DNA of 64,000 nt, taken from assembly GCA_048013815.1 (NCBI GenBank), contig CM106586.1:21328001-21392000 (forward strand). Reading direction: 5' to 3'. The DNA is from Setoptus koraiensis (Eukaryota > Arthropoda). The position numbers and the translations under genes were made by a program. The notes below the pieces were generated by a model. The model was not told the DNA's origin. It did no database searches and was given only the letters and a program-made list of their open reading frames with translations. Below, piece after piece: positions 48,759-59,586 of the stretch. Position 1 is the first letter of the stretch. Each line of letters opens with the position of its first letter.

Positions 48759-50291
48759 ATGACTTCTTCAGAAGATTCTAATGATGAGAATGTCTATTGT
48801 AGGATGAGCAAGACAAGTAAGAATAAACCTTTTGCTTGCGATGGTGGTTATACTTACATATGCGATGGAAACCCGGCGAGCACTAATAGATTTTATTGGA
48901 AGTGCAGTTTAAGTCACAAACCTCAGAATTGTCGAGCTCGAATGATTACTGAGAGAGTTCGTGCTGAGCCACCCAAACATAAAATTATTAGAGGTTGCAC
49001 CAGCAAGGATCATAATCATCCTCCTTCGCCAACAACCAGAGCTAGAAAGGATGCTCTTGCAAATCTCAGAGCGAGAGCCGGAAGTACTAGAGATAGACCT
49101 GCTAACATAATCCAAGAGACCCAAAGAGATCTCAATGTTGATGCTGCAATAAGTCTACCATCTCAAGATGCTTTACGTCGTCAAATTAAGCGAGCTAGAC
49201 GCGTTGGTCTCATAAGAGAGCCACAATCTCTAGATGAGATTGATTTACCAGACAGACTGAAACAAACATCAACTGGTGAAACATTTTTGATAGCTGACGA
49301 CTCGTCAGATGCTGGCCGAATCATGATATTTGCTTCTCAAAGCTCAATAATTAGATTGTGCAGAACCGAAATGATAGTAATGGACGGCACTTTCAAATCG
49401 TGCCCGACTATCTTCAGGCAAATATATACTATTCACGGTATGGTTGGTATGAACGAGAACAGAAAAATCGTTCCTTTGGTATTAACGCTTATGTCGCACA
49501 AGCGCGAAGCTCTGTATCGAAGAATGTTCGATCTTATTGCCAACTACTGTGCAGAATTGGATCTGCTACTTGCTCCAAGATTTGTTTTGACAGATTTCGA
49601 AACTGCTATTATCAACGCAGTGCGAACCGAGTTGCCAACATCATCTCACAAAGGACGTTTGTTCCATCTAGGTCAAATTGTTTGGAGGAATCTGCAATCG
49701 CGAGGTTTGCAGAGAATATATGGTGATGGTGAGAGTGATTTCTCAATGAATATACGCCAACTATGGGCTCTGGCATTTATTCCACCGGAAGAGATTCCGA
49801 ATGCATTTCGCGACTTGGAGGCGCGTTTTGATCCAAGAGCTGCATCTCTGGTAAGTTGGTTCAAAAAGTTTTATGTTGTTGGTAGAAGTGTCGGCAGAGG
49901 CAGACGCCCGCCGCAATTTCCACCAAGTATGTGGTCGGTCACTGAGCTCATGGATAGAAATCTTCCAAGAACTCAGAATAACTTGGAAGCATGGCACCGT
50001 CGCTTTGGATCGCTGTCCGGTGATAAGCATCTGGGTGTGATGAGATGCATTGAATTATTCATCGACGAGGCTCATTCGACCTCAGTATTAATCGAGAGAT
50101 TAGAGGCAGGGCAATTAATGCCGATAAACAGTGCGCTATCGCGTCGCGAGAATAGTATCAAGTCAGTTTATGGGGACCGAACCAACCGAACAACTCTTGA
50201 TTATCTCCGAAGTTTAGCTCATAATTTAAAATTCACTGTTATAGTTAGAGACGATTCAGATGAGTTAGAAGATGATGTAGACGAAGAATAA
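48759..50291 (+). CDS. MULE transposase with FLYWCH zinc finger
   Basis: Single exon, 510 residues. The N-terminal FLYWCH-type finger has Y31/Y33, RFYWKCS (Cys49), NCRARMIT (Cys58) and HNH (His85/His87), and would bind DNA. The MULE transposase domain follows with MIVMDGTFKSCP (Asp209), FVLTDFETAIINAV (Asp279) and NNLEAWHRRFGSL (Glu410), the DDE catalytic triad of the family (DGTF...TDxE...E). The C terminus is acidic. No break is seen. An AATAAA follows the stop near 50315. It is the only gene of the element and should supply cut-and-paste transposition. Confidence 0.94.
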   Translation: MTSSEDSNDENVYCRMSKTSKNKPFACDGGYTYICDGNPASTNRFYWKCSLSHKPQNCRARMITERVRAEPPKHKIIRGCTSKDHNHPPSPTTRARKDALANLRARAGSTRDRPANIIQETQRDLNVDAAISLPSQDALRRQIKRARRVGLIREPQSLDEIDLPDRLKQTSTGETFLIADDSSDAGRIMIFASQSSIIRLCRTEMIVMDGTFKSCPTIFRQIYTIHGMVGMNENRKIVPLVLTLMSHKREALYRRMFDLIANYCAELDLLLAPRFVLTDFETAIINAVRTELPTSSHKGRLFHLGQIVWRNLQSRGLQRIYGDGESDFSMNIRQLWALAFIPPEEIPNAFRDLEARFDPRAASLVSWFKKFYVVGRSVGRGRRPPQFPPSMWSVTELMDRNLPRTQNNLEAWHRRFGSLSGDKHLGVMRCIELFIDEAHSTSVLIERLEAGQLMPINSALSRRENSIKSVYGDRTNRTTLDYLRSLAHNLKFTVIVRDDSDELEDDVDEE

Positions 50292-50355
50292 TATCGCATA
50301 TCTATGAACGAAACAAATAAAAAAGGTCTATTCTATGAAGTGTACGATGATGAAA

Positions 50356-50398
50356 CATACTTTCTATGAAATGTACGTTGATGAAACGACCGTATCCC
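50356..50398 (-). repeat. MULE terminal inverted repeat, right
   Basis: Complement of the left terminal repeat; outer end CCC at 50396-50398. Confidence 0.9.
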
Positions 50399-50407
50399 TT
50401 TGTCGAG
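50399..50407 (+). repeat. Target-site duplication, right (9 bp)
   Basis: TTTGTCGAG, identical to 48456-48464. Confidence 0.92.
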
Positions 50408-50550
50408 TCTGATCAAAAGTTGATGCTTCCACTATCGTGGGAAGCTGGTTTTGATCGAACTAAAGGTGGAATTCCGATGTTTGTAGATTGTGATGAAGAT
50501 ACGATGAAGATGACGATACCAACCCGAAGACAATCTTTGTGAGATCTTTG
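50408..50550 (+). mobile_element. pogo/Tigger remnant, continuation 3' of the MULE
   Basis: From the target duplication the frame reads FVESDQKLML, then PLSWEAGFDRTKGGIPMFVD, which resembles the helical tail after the catalytic domain of Tigger transposases (W..AGF). It ends at a stop near 50540. The part before and the part after the MULE read in compatible order, so one element was split. Confidence 0.5.
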
Positions 50551-50996
50551 CTAGAGTTACAAAGCTTTTCGATGATCCTATGCAATTAGAATCTTATTTG
50601 TATGACCAATAAAAACTATTCAAACTCCTCACTTGTTGAGGATTCCCAAATTTGTCGCATTTGAACGACTTTCACTGTACCCCTTATGTTTGAGCAAGAA
50701 GCTACGCCAGTAACTTTGGCAATTGTTTAGTTTAATAAAAAGAAACACATCTTAAAATAACAAAAGAGTAATTGTAATAATAATGGTAATAAAATTGATA
50801 GTAATAATAATGATAATAATCGTTATACTATCATCTGGTATAAAGGCTACCACAAATAATTCTAAACTTTTCCCTCGTTTTAAAAGTTTCCAAAAGAATA
50901 TTCATCTTATGATCATTGTTAATTGAATGCGTATCTATGTAAAATCTAGAGCGCTTAAATGATCGCAATGAGGAAACCCCTGGATTTGAAGAAACT
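50550..50996. other. Short intergenic stretch
   Basis: AT-rich with AAT/TAA runs. It should hold the 3' untranslated region of the CREB3-like gene. No gene seen. Confidence 0.5.
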
Positions 50997-52964
50997 TCAC
51001 TCTGGTTCTGTTGTCAATCTAACAATTTCTTTTTTGAGCTTCTCGTTTTCGCAAACAACGGCTGCATATTTTTGCTCTAGGTCCTCTACGTATTCCTTCT
51101 TGCGCTGTCTAGAACATTGGGCCGATCTTTTGTTGCGAATCTTCCGTCGAATCTTTCTCAAGATGCGTTCTTCTGATTTACTAAGTGGAGATTCGTGGCA
51201 AGACATGGGAAAATCAGTATATCCCTCTTTAACTAGAAGTCTCTTTTCCTCTTCTGTCAAGACAAAATCTGTTATATGTCGGCATCTTGTCTGGCGCACT
51301 TTTGCAACAGGAGCTCCGTTAGCACCATTATTGTTGTTGCCACTGATATTGCTATTTAGCGATGAGTGAATTTTTTTATGACTTCCACTTAAACCGGCGT
51401 GTTGATTTTTACCCAACGGACCTAATGAACGATGATGATGATGTTTAGCAGAGATGATCAGGGATGCTGGAATTGGTGATACCAGCGATGCGGTAGGTGA
51501 AGAGGCAGCCGTTGACAACGAAGAAGACATCGACATGGGCGAATAAGATAAAGGTGAAGTGCATGAAATGTTCAGATTATTTTTTTTAAATGTGCCCCCT
51601 TTGCTACTGTTGTTATTGGTGTTGCCAATAATTGTCCCCAAATTGTTGTTGTTATTATTATTATTGTTGGTGCCAAGGTTTCCATTTGTGCAGTTATTTT
51701 GTACTCCAAGTGGAGTATCTGGTTGAAATTGATGATGTAATCTAGCTACCTGGCGTATAATTTTACTATTGTATGCGGATAAGGGTTGGAAGGCACCATC
51801 ATCGTCATCATCGTCATCGTCGTCATCATCATTATGATGATTATTATTATTACTGTTCGTATAGGAGTTATTATGATGACCTTGATTACTCAAACTATGG
51901 TTCTGGTGGTGATTATTATGGCGAGACGCATTATTATTAATAGTTGTGGATTGATTCAATTGAGTAGAGTTAATGTTAGAGTTGTTGTTGAGCCTATGTC
52001 TAGATACATTATTATTATGTTCGTTATTAGTAATGCTGGAATTACTATTGTTGGTGCTGCCGTTGTTGTTGTTGGCGGCTGTGTCATACAAAAATTGAGA
52101 TACATTCTTGTTTTGACTGTCAGTAGCATTTTGTTGCAATTGTAAACTGTTATTATTAACATTGTTGTTGTTGCTATTGCTGTTGTTGTTGTATCTATTG
52201 TTGCTGATGGCCAATTCATTGTTGCTGGCTATATAAATAGCTATAGATTCTTTATTGTTTGCATTGTCCAAATGAAAATTGATCTCTTGGTTGTCGCAAA
52301 ATGTGAAGGCATCGTGACCTCTATTATGCATTTGCGGCGGCGATGTTGGACTGCTTTTAACATTAATTTCTATTTCATTAGTGATATTATCATCGTTGGT
52401 AATGTTCTCGCTGCTATTATCATATTGCTGTTGTTGGTTGTTGCTGCTAATGGCGTCTGTTATAAACGGAAAAGAGCCACTACCGCGACGATTGTTGTTT
52501 CCTACGTGCTGCACTTGACCGTTGTTAGATAACTGCTGGTGCTGTTGTTGTTGTTGTTGCTGTTGCTGGTGACACTGCATTATGTGCGGTTGTTGCTGAA
52601 TGTGATGCTGATGATAGAGTTGATGATTTTGATCATGTTGAGTTGCATAATGGTTATTTATTGCATTCAAGTCGTCACAATTGATAAAAGATGACTCGGA
52701 CGATGCCGACGAATTTTGTCTATCGTTTGTGTGAGACAATTGCGCCGGATTGTAGATATAACTATCTATGTTGATAAGATCATCAAAGGTAATAACCTGG
52801 CCCACGCTGGATTGTGACGAGCCGGTAACCGGATTATCGTGAATATAGTTGCCGTTGCCGATAGTGGAGTTGACAATGGCGTCCAATTGCTCGATGTCGG
52901 GCATGTCCAGATAATTGGCGCTATTGCTTAAGAGGGGCATCTTCATAATGTTGATATTGTCCAT
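50997..52964 (-). CDS. CREB3-like bZIP transcription factor, no membrane segment
   Basis: Single long frame, 655 residues. ATG at 52964, MDNINIMKMPLLSNSANYLD, with an acidic/hydrophobic N-terminal part that could activate transcription. A very long Q/H/N/S-rich middle follows, with a run of 12 Asp. Near the C terminus is the CREB3 signature: FVLTEEEKRLLVKEGY, PLSKSEERILRKIRRK, the basic region IRNKRSAQCSRQRKKEY (about 609-625; family NKxSAQxSRRRKKEY), then a leucine zipper L629-V636-L643-L650. The protein stops five residues later. CREB3/CrebA proteins normally have a longer zipper and a transmembrane helix that holds them in the ER until cleaved. Neither is seen here, and no good downstream exon was found (a weak GTGAAG donor lies at the stop). 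It may be a soluble form, or the last exon may be missing. Confidence 0.88.
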   Translation of the reverse strand: MDNINIMKMPLLSNSANYLDMPDIEQLDAIVNSTIGNGNYIHDNPVTGSSQSSVGQVITFDDLINIDSYIYNPAQLSHTNDRQNSSASSESSFINCDDLNAINNHYATQHDQNHQLYHQHHIQQQPHIMQCHQQQQQQQQQHQQLSNNGQVQHVGNNNRRGSGSFPFITDAISSNNQQQQYDNSSENITNDDNITNEIEINVKSSPTSPPQMHNRGHDAFTFCDNQEINFHLDNANNKESIAIYIASNNELAISNNRYNNNSNSNNNNVNNNSLQLQQNATDSQNKNVSQFLYDTAANNNNGSTNNSNSSITNNEHNNNVSRHRLNNNSNINSTQLNQSTTINNNASRHNNHHQNHSLSNQGHHNNSYTNSNNNNHHNDDDDDDDDDDDGAFQPLSAYNSKIIRQVARLHHQFQPDTPLGVQNNCTNGNLGTNNNNNNNNNLGTIIGNTNNNSSKGGTFKKNNLNISCTSPLSYSPMSMSSSLSTAASSPTASLVSPIPASLIISAKHHHHRSLGPLGKNQHAGLSGSHKKIHSSLNSNISGNNNNGANGAPVAKVRQTRCRHITDFVLTEEEKRLLVKEGYTDFPMSCHESPLSKSEERILRKIRRKIRNKRSAQCSRQRKKEYVEDLEQKYAAVVCENEKLKKEIVRLTTEPE

Positions 52965-53013
52965 CAGTGTGTTGTTGTTGTTTGGCAGATGCTGATGATT
53001 GGCGCATAGAGGC

Positions 53014-53070
53014 TCGCTGCTTCTGTCGCTGCTTCTGTCGCTGCTTCTGTCGCTGCTTCTGTTGCTGCTG
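53014..53070. repeat. 12-bp minisatellite
   Basis: TGTCGCTGCTTC repeated about four to five times, ending in a GCT run. Confidence 0.9.
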
Positions 53071-53204
53071 CTGGTCCGGTTGAGGCCCGGGTGGCTCGTG
53101 CTTGGCGACTAAAATGTGTGTAACTCTTGAATTGGTTGGTTTCTGTAAATAAAACAATTGCTGCTAATTAATAATCGATGTCAATCGACAATCGCCGCCT
53201 ATCG

Positions 53205-53290
53205 ATGATTGATGATAATTAATAATTGATGATAATTGATAATTGATGATAATTGATAATTGATGATAACTGATAATTGACAATAATTGG
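53205..53290. repeat. AT-rich 17-bp tandem repeat
   Basis: Units of TGATGATAATTGATAAT, about five copies with small changes. Confidence 0.85.
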
Positions 53291-53884
53291 CCCTAACCGC
53301 TAATCAATAACGACGATCAACTGGTGTGACTGAAATGCATTCGATTGCTGACTGGTGCTCGATGGGCGCACTTAATCCATCGCTCGCCCAACTCACTGGC
53401 CTCTCGTGCTGGGATAGTTCGACAATTGTGTTGGGCGATTGTTCGCCGATTGTGTGCTGGCGTCTGGTGCAAAAAGTTCGATCCGCTTCCGTGTGCCCTC
53501 TGTGAGTGTCTGTGCGTGTGTGTCGCGCATATATTACACATGTATCACCGTGTGTGTGTGTAAGTCGTGTCTCGAGACGCTCTCTCTCTCTCTCTCGCTC
53601 GCTTGCTCACAATGTGTGTCTTCTATATGTGGGTGCGCAAAACGGCCAATTGCACGATTTCACGCGCATAGAGCCCGCTTCTACTCCTATGCTTCTAGTT
53701 TGTCAATTCTAGTTCGGCGCTTCTGGTCGTAGTTGTGCGCTCAGTTGTGCGCTTTGGTGCTTCTAGTTCGACGGTGCTGCCTCTCGGGACGCTGCCTGTA
53801 ACCGGCTCCTCTCGCTGTCTGGGGAATGGGCGCTCTGGTTCGCTCGGTGCTGCTCTGCTCACTTGTTGAATGTTGCACTCGCTC

Positions 53885-55403
53885 GCGAGGTGCACGCGTG
53901 CACAGTGGCGCTCACTTGCTGCCGGGCTGATGGGTGACTACTGTTGCTGCTGCCGCTAGTTGAGTAGCTCGCTCAAGCTGCATTTGGCCGCTGCAGGATC
54001 AATTGTATACAACGGGCCACTGTTCAAAATATGCTGCAAAATATACACAGGGTGGCTGTGCCAAGGGCAAGGGTTGGCCGAATTGCTTGTGTGCGGCTAA
54101 GGGGATTAGAGGCGATCAAATCAAATCCAATAATATGCCGTCAATACACGACGAAATTGCTGCTCTGTCTATAGTGTCCCTACTGTCTGCTCTACTCCAA
54201 TGTGCTGCGTGTGTGTGTATGTGTGCTCTGCTGCCGATGCCTCACTCTGACACGATCATCACTCCAGTAATCGCTACGTTACGGCAGCAGCGCCAGCAGC
54301 CATCATGATACAAACAAGCGCTGGCCGTTCGCAGCCACCGACTAAACTGTGCTAATGCTGCCTCACCAGCATATTATGCTGAGCATAAGCGCTATCATGT
54401 AATGTTATGTTATGTTGAGTCGCGTTATGCTGTGCTGCTATTGGCCGACTTGCAAAGTCCAATAGCAGTTACAGCGGCAACAGCTTGTTGTATCATAAAT
54501 GCCCGATCGACTCAAATGTGTCAGAGACAGCCAGGCTCAACTCGCTGGCATTCATACATGCGCTGAGACCGCAACGGCGTGCTCCACAAGCACATAATAA
54601 AACATGCCAATCCAAAACATGACATATCCAGCGTAGCAGCAGGCCCTAAAACGGTCTGCCCTGCTGTTGAAAGCTCGAATGGGTAAATAGATATACGAAT
54701 ATATGGATATATGGATATAGAGCACTCACAAGTGCAAGTGTTGCAGTAGGCCGCCAACAACAGCAAGCCATTGGCAATGCGACAGAGCTGACAGAAGGAG
54801 AGATATGTAACGACAGAGCGTAGAAGTGGCCCACATGTTGCACTTGCTGTGCAACCACCAACTATGTCAGTGTGTGCGCCGCGAACAAGCTCACGAGCTC
54901 GCCGGCGACAGCAAGCCCTCGGGCATGCGAGCCTAGCTACCTCATCCGGATAGCTTACAATGTTGCTGATGCATGAATACATTGCGCTTGCACATAAGCA
55001 CGTTGCACCGACCCGACGCACAGAATGTGCGTTGCGCAACAAGTGCGCGCTGCTGTGCGGCCCTCAGTTGACACTCAGCTGACTGCGAGTGTCTGGTGCA
55101 CATGGCACCATGCCTAGTGATGTTATGTGGCAGACAGAGGCCGTTTGACAGTGCATCTGATAATTGATAGTGTTGCCTTTCCATTTAATTTAAATTTCGG
55201 CCGCTTGCAACGCACCGCACTGGTCACCATACCAGCATAAGTTGTTATGTAATGCTCGCAGACTGTGGCACACACACAAATCACTTTACCATTATCTGTC
55301 TAGATTATAGATCTGGCAGCTTCATCACGGTGCCAGTCGACTAGCGTTGGCTAATTCCGATTCCGATTCAGTGAGAGTCGGGATGTCCGCATACTCTCGC
55401 TCT
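53885..55403. repeat. 1.5-kb tandem duplication, copy 1
   Basis: Starts GTGCACGCGTGCACAGTGGC and ends GTCCGCATACTCTCGCTCT; copy 2 follows directly. The copies share nearly all of their length with scattered base changes and small indels. No frame is conserved between copies in a way that suggests a protein. Confidence 0.93.
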
Positions 55404-56882
55404 CGTGGTGCGCGCGTGCACAATGGCGCTCACTTGCTGCTGCTAATTGAGTAGCTCGCTCAAGCTGCATTTGGCCGCTGCAGGACCAATTGTACAACGG
55501 GCCACTGTTCAAAATATGCTGCAAAATATACACAGGGTGGCTGTGCCAAGGGCAAGGGTTGGCCGAATTGCTTGTAGGCGGCGGAAGGGGATTAGAGGCG
55601 ATCAAATCAAATCCAATAATGTGCCGTCAATACACGACGAAAATGCTGCTCTGTCTATAATGTCCCTACTGTCTGCTCTACTTCAACGCGCTGCGAGTGT
55701 GTGTGTGTGTGTGTTTGCTCTGCTGCCGATGCCTCACTCTGACGCGATCATCACTCCAGTAATCGCTACGCTATGGCGGCAGCGCCAGCAGCCATCATGA
55801 TACAAACAAGCGCTGGCCGTTCGCAGCCACCGACTAAACTGTGCTAATGCTGCCTCACCGGCATATTATGCTGAGCATAAGCGCTCTCATGAAATGTTAT
55901 GTTACGTTAAGTTGCATTTTGCTGTGCTGCTGATGGCCGACTTGCAAAGTCTGATAGCAGTTAGCGGCAACAGCTTGTTGTATCATCAATGCCCGATCGA
56001 CTCAAATGTGTCAGAGACAGCCAGGCTCAACTCGCTGGCATTCATACATGCGCTGAGACCGCAACGGCGTGCTCCACAAGCACAAAATAAAACATGCCAA
56101 TCCATAACATGACATATCCACCGTAGCAGCAGGCCCTAAAACGGTCTGCCCTGCTGTTGCATGCTCGAATGGGTGAATAGATATACGGATATATGGATAT
56201 AGAGCACTCACAAGTGCAAGTGTTGCAGTAGGCCGCCAACAACAGCAAGCCATTGGCAATGCGACAGAGCTGACAGAAGAAGAGATATATAACGACAGAG
56301 CATGGAAGTGGCCCAATCAACATGCTGCACTTGCCGTGCAACCACCAACTATGCCGCGAACAATCTCATAAGCTCACAAGCTCGCCAGTGACAACAAGCC
56401 TTTGGGCATGCGAGCCTAGCTACCTCATTCGGATAGCTTACAATGTTGCTAATGCATGAATACATTGCGCTTGCGAATACGCACGTTGCCGCACCGACCA
56501 GGCGTTGCGCAACAAGTGCACGCTGCTGTGCGGCCCTCAGTTGACACTCAGCTGACTGCGAGTGTCTGGTGCACATGGCACCATGCAGCATGGTCCATGC
56601 CTAGTGGCCGACAGAGGCTGTTTGACAGTGCATCTGATAATTGATAGTTTTGCCTTTCCATTTAATTTGAATTTCGGCCGCTTGCAACGCACCGCACTGG
56701 TCACCATACCAGCATAAGTTGTTATGTAATGCTCGCAGACTGTGGCACACACACACAAATCACTTTACCATTATCTATCTAGATTATAGATCTGGCAGCT
56801 TCATCACGGTGCCACTCGGCTAGCGTTGGCTAATTCCGATTCCGATTCAGTGAGAGTCGGGATGTCCGCATACTCTCGCTCT
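55404..56882. repeat. 1.5-kb tandem duplication, copy 2
   Basis: About 40 bases shorter than copy 1. Shared landmarks include CTCGCTCAAGCTGCATTTGG (53969 and 55455), GGATTAGAGGCGATCAAATC, and TTCCGATTCCGATTCAGTG at the end. Confidence 0.93.
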
Positions 56883-58679
56883 AGCTTGCACACTCGCTAG
56901 CCATGCCTCACGAGCCGTGCGTTGCCCCAACAAGAGTGTCTGGCAAACAGTGTCTGGCGGCTGTCCAGCGCTGGTGTCCGGCCTGCAAACAGACGACGCT
57001 GGCTCATGATGGCGCATAATGTCGTATGGACATGATTTCAATTGGTGAATTCATTAACGATCAATGACATTTGTTGGCCAATGCTAAACTCATTATCAAT
57101 CGAACAAAGCTCACCGATATATTGAGAGCCGCACGACATGAGCCATATATTTATACATTAATAATGAGTATATTAATGTGTGGCGGTGCATCCTGACAGC
57201 ACAATCTTTACTGGCATCTAGTCTACGCTACACACGTTTTTATTAAACGTTACATAAGCAGCGCTACGTAATGTAGCACTGCTTATGTAACTTGATGATG
57301 AGGTTGCTGGCCAGTTGCGCACTAATCATCTCATCATTCCGCTGGACGTAACGACCAGGGCAAAGTTGAGCGCCGCTAGTTGCTGCAATAAATTCGTCTG
57401 TTATGTCACTGATTGCAGCCGAACTGATTGCAATCACCGTTCGACGCAGAATAGATAAATAGATAGATTTGCATTTAGATAGTAATATATTATTATCATC
57501 TAAATGCTGTGTGCAAATAAACAAATATTGGCCATTGGCTGGCATGCTGGTGCCTGACATTGGCCAGTGGTATATAATGTGTAACGCAGCATACTACAAA
57601 GCTAATGCTTCTTTCCGGCAATGGCCCACCCGCTCAACTTGCATCATTATGCCGTATTACGCAACCTGTATGCCCTCACAAATGCTCGCTATCGCGCTGC
57701 ATCAGTGTGATCAGTGTCTCGTGGTGTCTAGCAGTGACTCTAATCACACTGTTCTGTCCACACTGCTCTAACAATTGCACTTGTACGCTGCTTGCATGAT
57801 ACAATTCGATTCACCTGTTTATGTTTGCTGTATCAACAGTGTATGAGTGTGTGTGTTTGTCCGTTGCATTTTTGTTTATTGCCGTTTCAAGGCCACTCCA
57901 TAACTCAGGTCAGACCAGACAGACAAACCGACCGACTCTTCCTAGAACCTAGCGACACAAACAAATTGGTAGACAAACACAAGACCACGTGCTAGTGCCA
58001 GTTAACATGTCGGTTATTTTTAGTAGCTGGCTGGCTGCAGTTTCAGACACACACATTCCCTCTTTCGCTGATCGCCTCTCTTAGCAGACAGAACGAGCTC
58101 ATTACCTGTTTATAGTGTGTGCTTCATTGGCGATGATTCGTGTGCTTATGTGGCGCTGCTGTTGTTTGTTTCTTTGTCAGTGTTTGTTTGTGTCAACATT
58201 GTGCTACAATGATTGTTGTCGCTCCTATACAAACACTCGTAAAATACACACTTTCTTTTTGAGCGACATCAACTCGTTGCTGTTGCTGCAGCAGCCTGAC
58301 ACACATTCGTTGTTCTCTCTTTCTCTCTGACTCGTTTATCAGTCGACATCAACGCTAGTCATGTATCAACTTGTCACCTTTAACGTCGCCCATAACCTCG
58401 CACAGCCGATATATAGCCTCATATACCTGTTGATAGTGTTTGCAATACAGCACAGTAAGTGCAGCGTGTGTAGTTACGGTGAGCCAGTGATTGAGAGACG
58501 CCAATTATGAGACGATAAATGCAACGAACGATAATTACTGATAAATGTCTCGCTTTTTATGTGTGTGCGTGTGTGTGTTTATAGTCAAACCGTTTCACGT
58601 TTGTTCAATTCAACTCATCGCTCACGAGCTGCCATAATAATCGCTAGCAAGTAGTTATGTAATAGTAGCGAAAGTCTAN
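56883..58679. other. Intergenic DNA before the gap, no supported gene
   Basis: Contains a 43-base hairpin (57249-57291), a second inverted repeat (57468-57504, arms GCATTTAGAT) and low-complexity DNA. Confidence 0.55.
57249..57291. repeat. Near-perfect 43-base hairpin
   Basis: Arms of 19 bases (GTTACATAAGCAG-C-GCTAC) with a single mismatch around a 5-base loop GTAAT. Confidence 0.9.
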
Positions 58680-59178
58680 NNNNNNNNNNNNNNNNNNNNN
58701 NNNNNNNNNNNNNNNNNNNNNNNNNNNNNNNNNNNNNNNNNNNNNNNNNNNNNNNNNNNNNNNNNNNNNNNNNNNNNNNNNNNNNNNNNNNNNNNNNNNN
58801 NNNNNNNNNNNNNNNNNNNNNNNNNNNNNNNNNNNNNNNNNNNNNNNNNNNNNNNNNNNNNNNNNNNNNNNNNNNNNNNNNNNNNNNNNNNNNNNNNNNN
58901 NNNNNNNNNNNNNNNNNNNNNNNNNNNNNNNNNNNNNNNNNNNNNNNNNNNNNNNNNNNNNNNNNNNNNNNNNNNNNNNNNNNNNNNNNNNNNNNNNNNN
59001 NNNNNNNNNNNNNNNNNNNNNNNNNNNNNNNNNNNNNNNNNNNNNNNNNNNNNNNNNNNNNNNNNNNNNNNNNNNNNNNNNNNNNNNNNNNNNNNNNNNN
59101 NNNNNNNNNNNNNNNNNNNNNNNNNNNNNNNNNNNNNNNNNNNNNNNNNNNNNNNNNNNNNNNNNNNNNNNNNNNNNN
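58679..59178. other. Assembly gap (run of N)
   Basis: Exactly 500 N, so probably a gap of unknown size. Any open frame across it is meaningless. Confidence 0.99.

Positions 59179-59180
<2 letters not shown>

Positions 59181-59233
<53 letters not shown>
59181..59233. repeat. (TC)n microsatellite at the gap edge
   Basis: About 26 TC units; probably the reason why assembly broke here. Confidence 0.97.
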
Positions 59234-59235
<2 letters not shown>

Positions 59236-59254
59236 ATGAACGGGACATGTCTGT

Positions 59255-59470
59255 ATCTTTCATCTCAAGACAGACAGTGTAGTCCTAGAATAATGGGTCA
59301 GTGTTGTCCCAGATTAATGAGACAGTGTTGTCTCAGAACAGTTGGACAGTTGTTTATTTTCATTTATTCACCTCATTTTCAGACATACACCCTTGATGCT
59401 GAGTTTTTATCTTTTATTTCAAGACGGACAGTATTGTCCTAGAACAATTGGACAGTTAAAACTTTTATAT
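59255..59470. repeat. Diverged tandem repeats with GGACAGTATTGTCC core
   Basis: A unit of roughly 26-29 bases (GACAGTGTTGTCCCAGAATAATGG-like, shown in shorter form GACAGTGTTGTCC) occurs at 59270, 59299 and 59325, and again from 59425. The core is nearly a palindrome. Confidence 0.6.
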
Positions 59471-59586
59471 AAGATAGACATTATTATCCTTGATAAACGG
59501 ACATTATTCTATTTATATTCTTTAGATGAACAGGGCTTTCAATTTAAAATGTTTTGAGATTTTGTTATACTGTCCAACAGACAGCG

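Larger units (their letters stand above)
48465..50398 (+). mobile_element. Complete MULE DNA transposon
   Basis: 1934 bp between perfect 9-bp duplications. Left terminus GGGTCTGGGTCGTTTCATC, right terminus (complement) GGGATACGGTCGTTTCATC. The two then stay identical for about another 22 bases (AACGTACATTTCATAGAAAG and on); only bases 4-7 differ. Just inside the left end a 15-16-bp unit (GTACATTTCATAGAAA-like) is repeated four to five times, perhaps as transposase binding sites. One long intact gene fills the inside. Identical duplications, near-identical termini and an open gene point to a recent insertion. Confidence 0.93.
52965..53884. other. Upstream region of the CREB3-like gene
   Basis: Holds a 12-bp repeat (53014-53070), an AT-rich repeat (53205-53290), a (TC)n tract (53578-53600) and no supported gene. 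Confidence 0.5.

Noticed and set aside
52272-52532. Plus-strand frames across the CREB3-like gene
   Set aside because: They are shadows of the N/Q-rich minus-strand coding sequence.
54521-55042. 173-codon minus-strand frame in the tandem duplication
   Set aside because: The second copy breaks the frame by small indels, so it is not kept as protein.
58676-59263. 195-codon minus-strand frame
   Set aside because: It consists of N and a GA repeat; an artefact of the gap.
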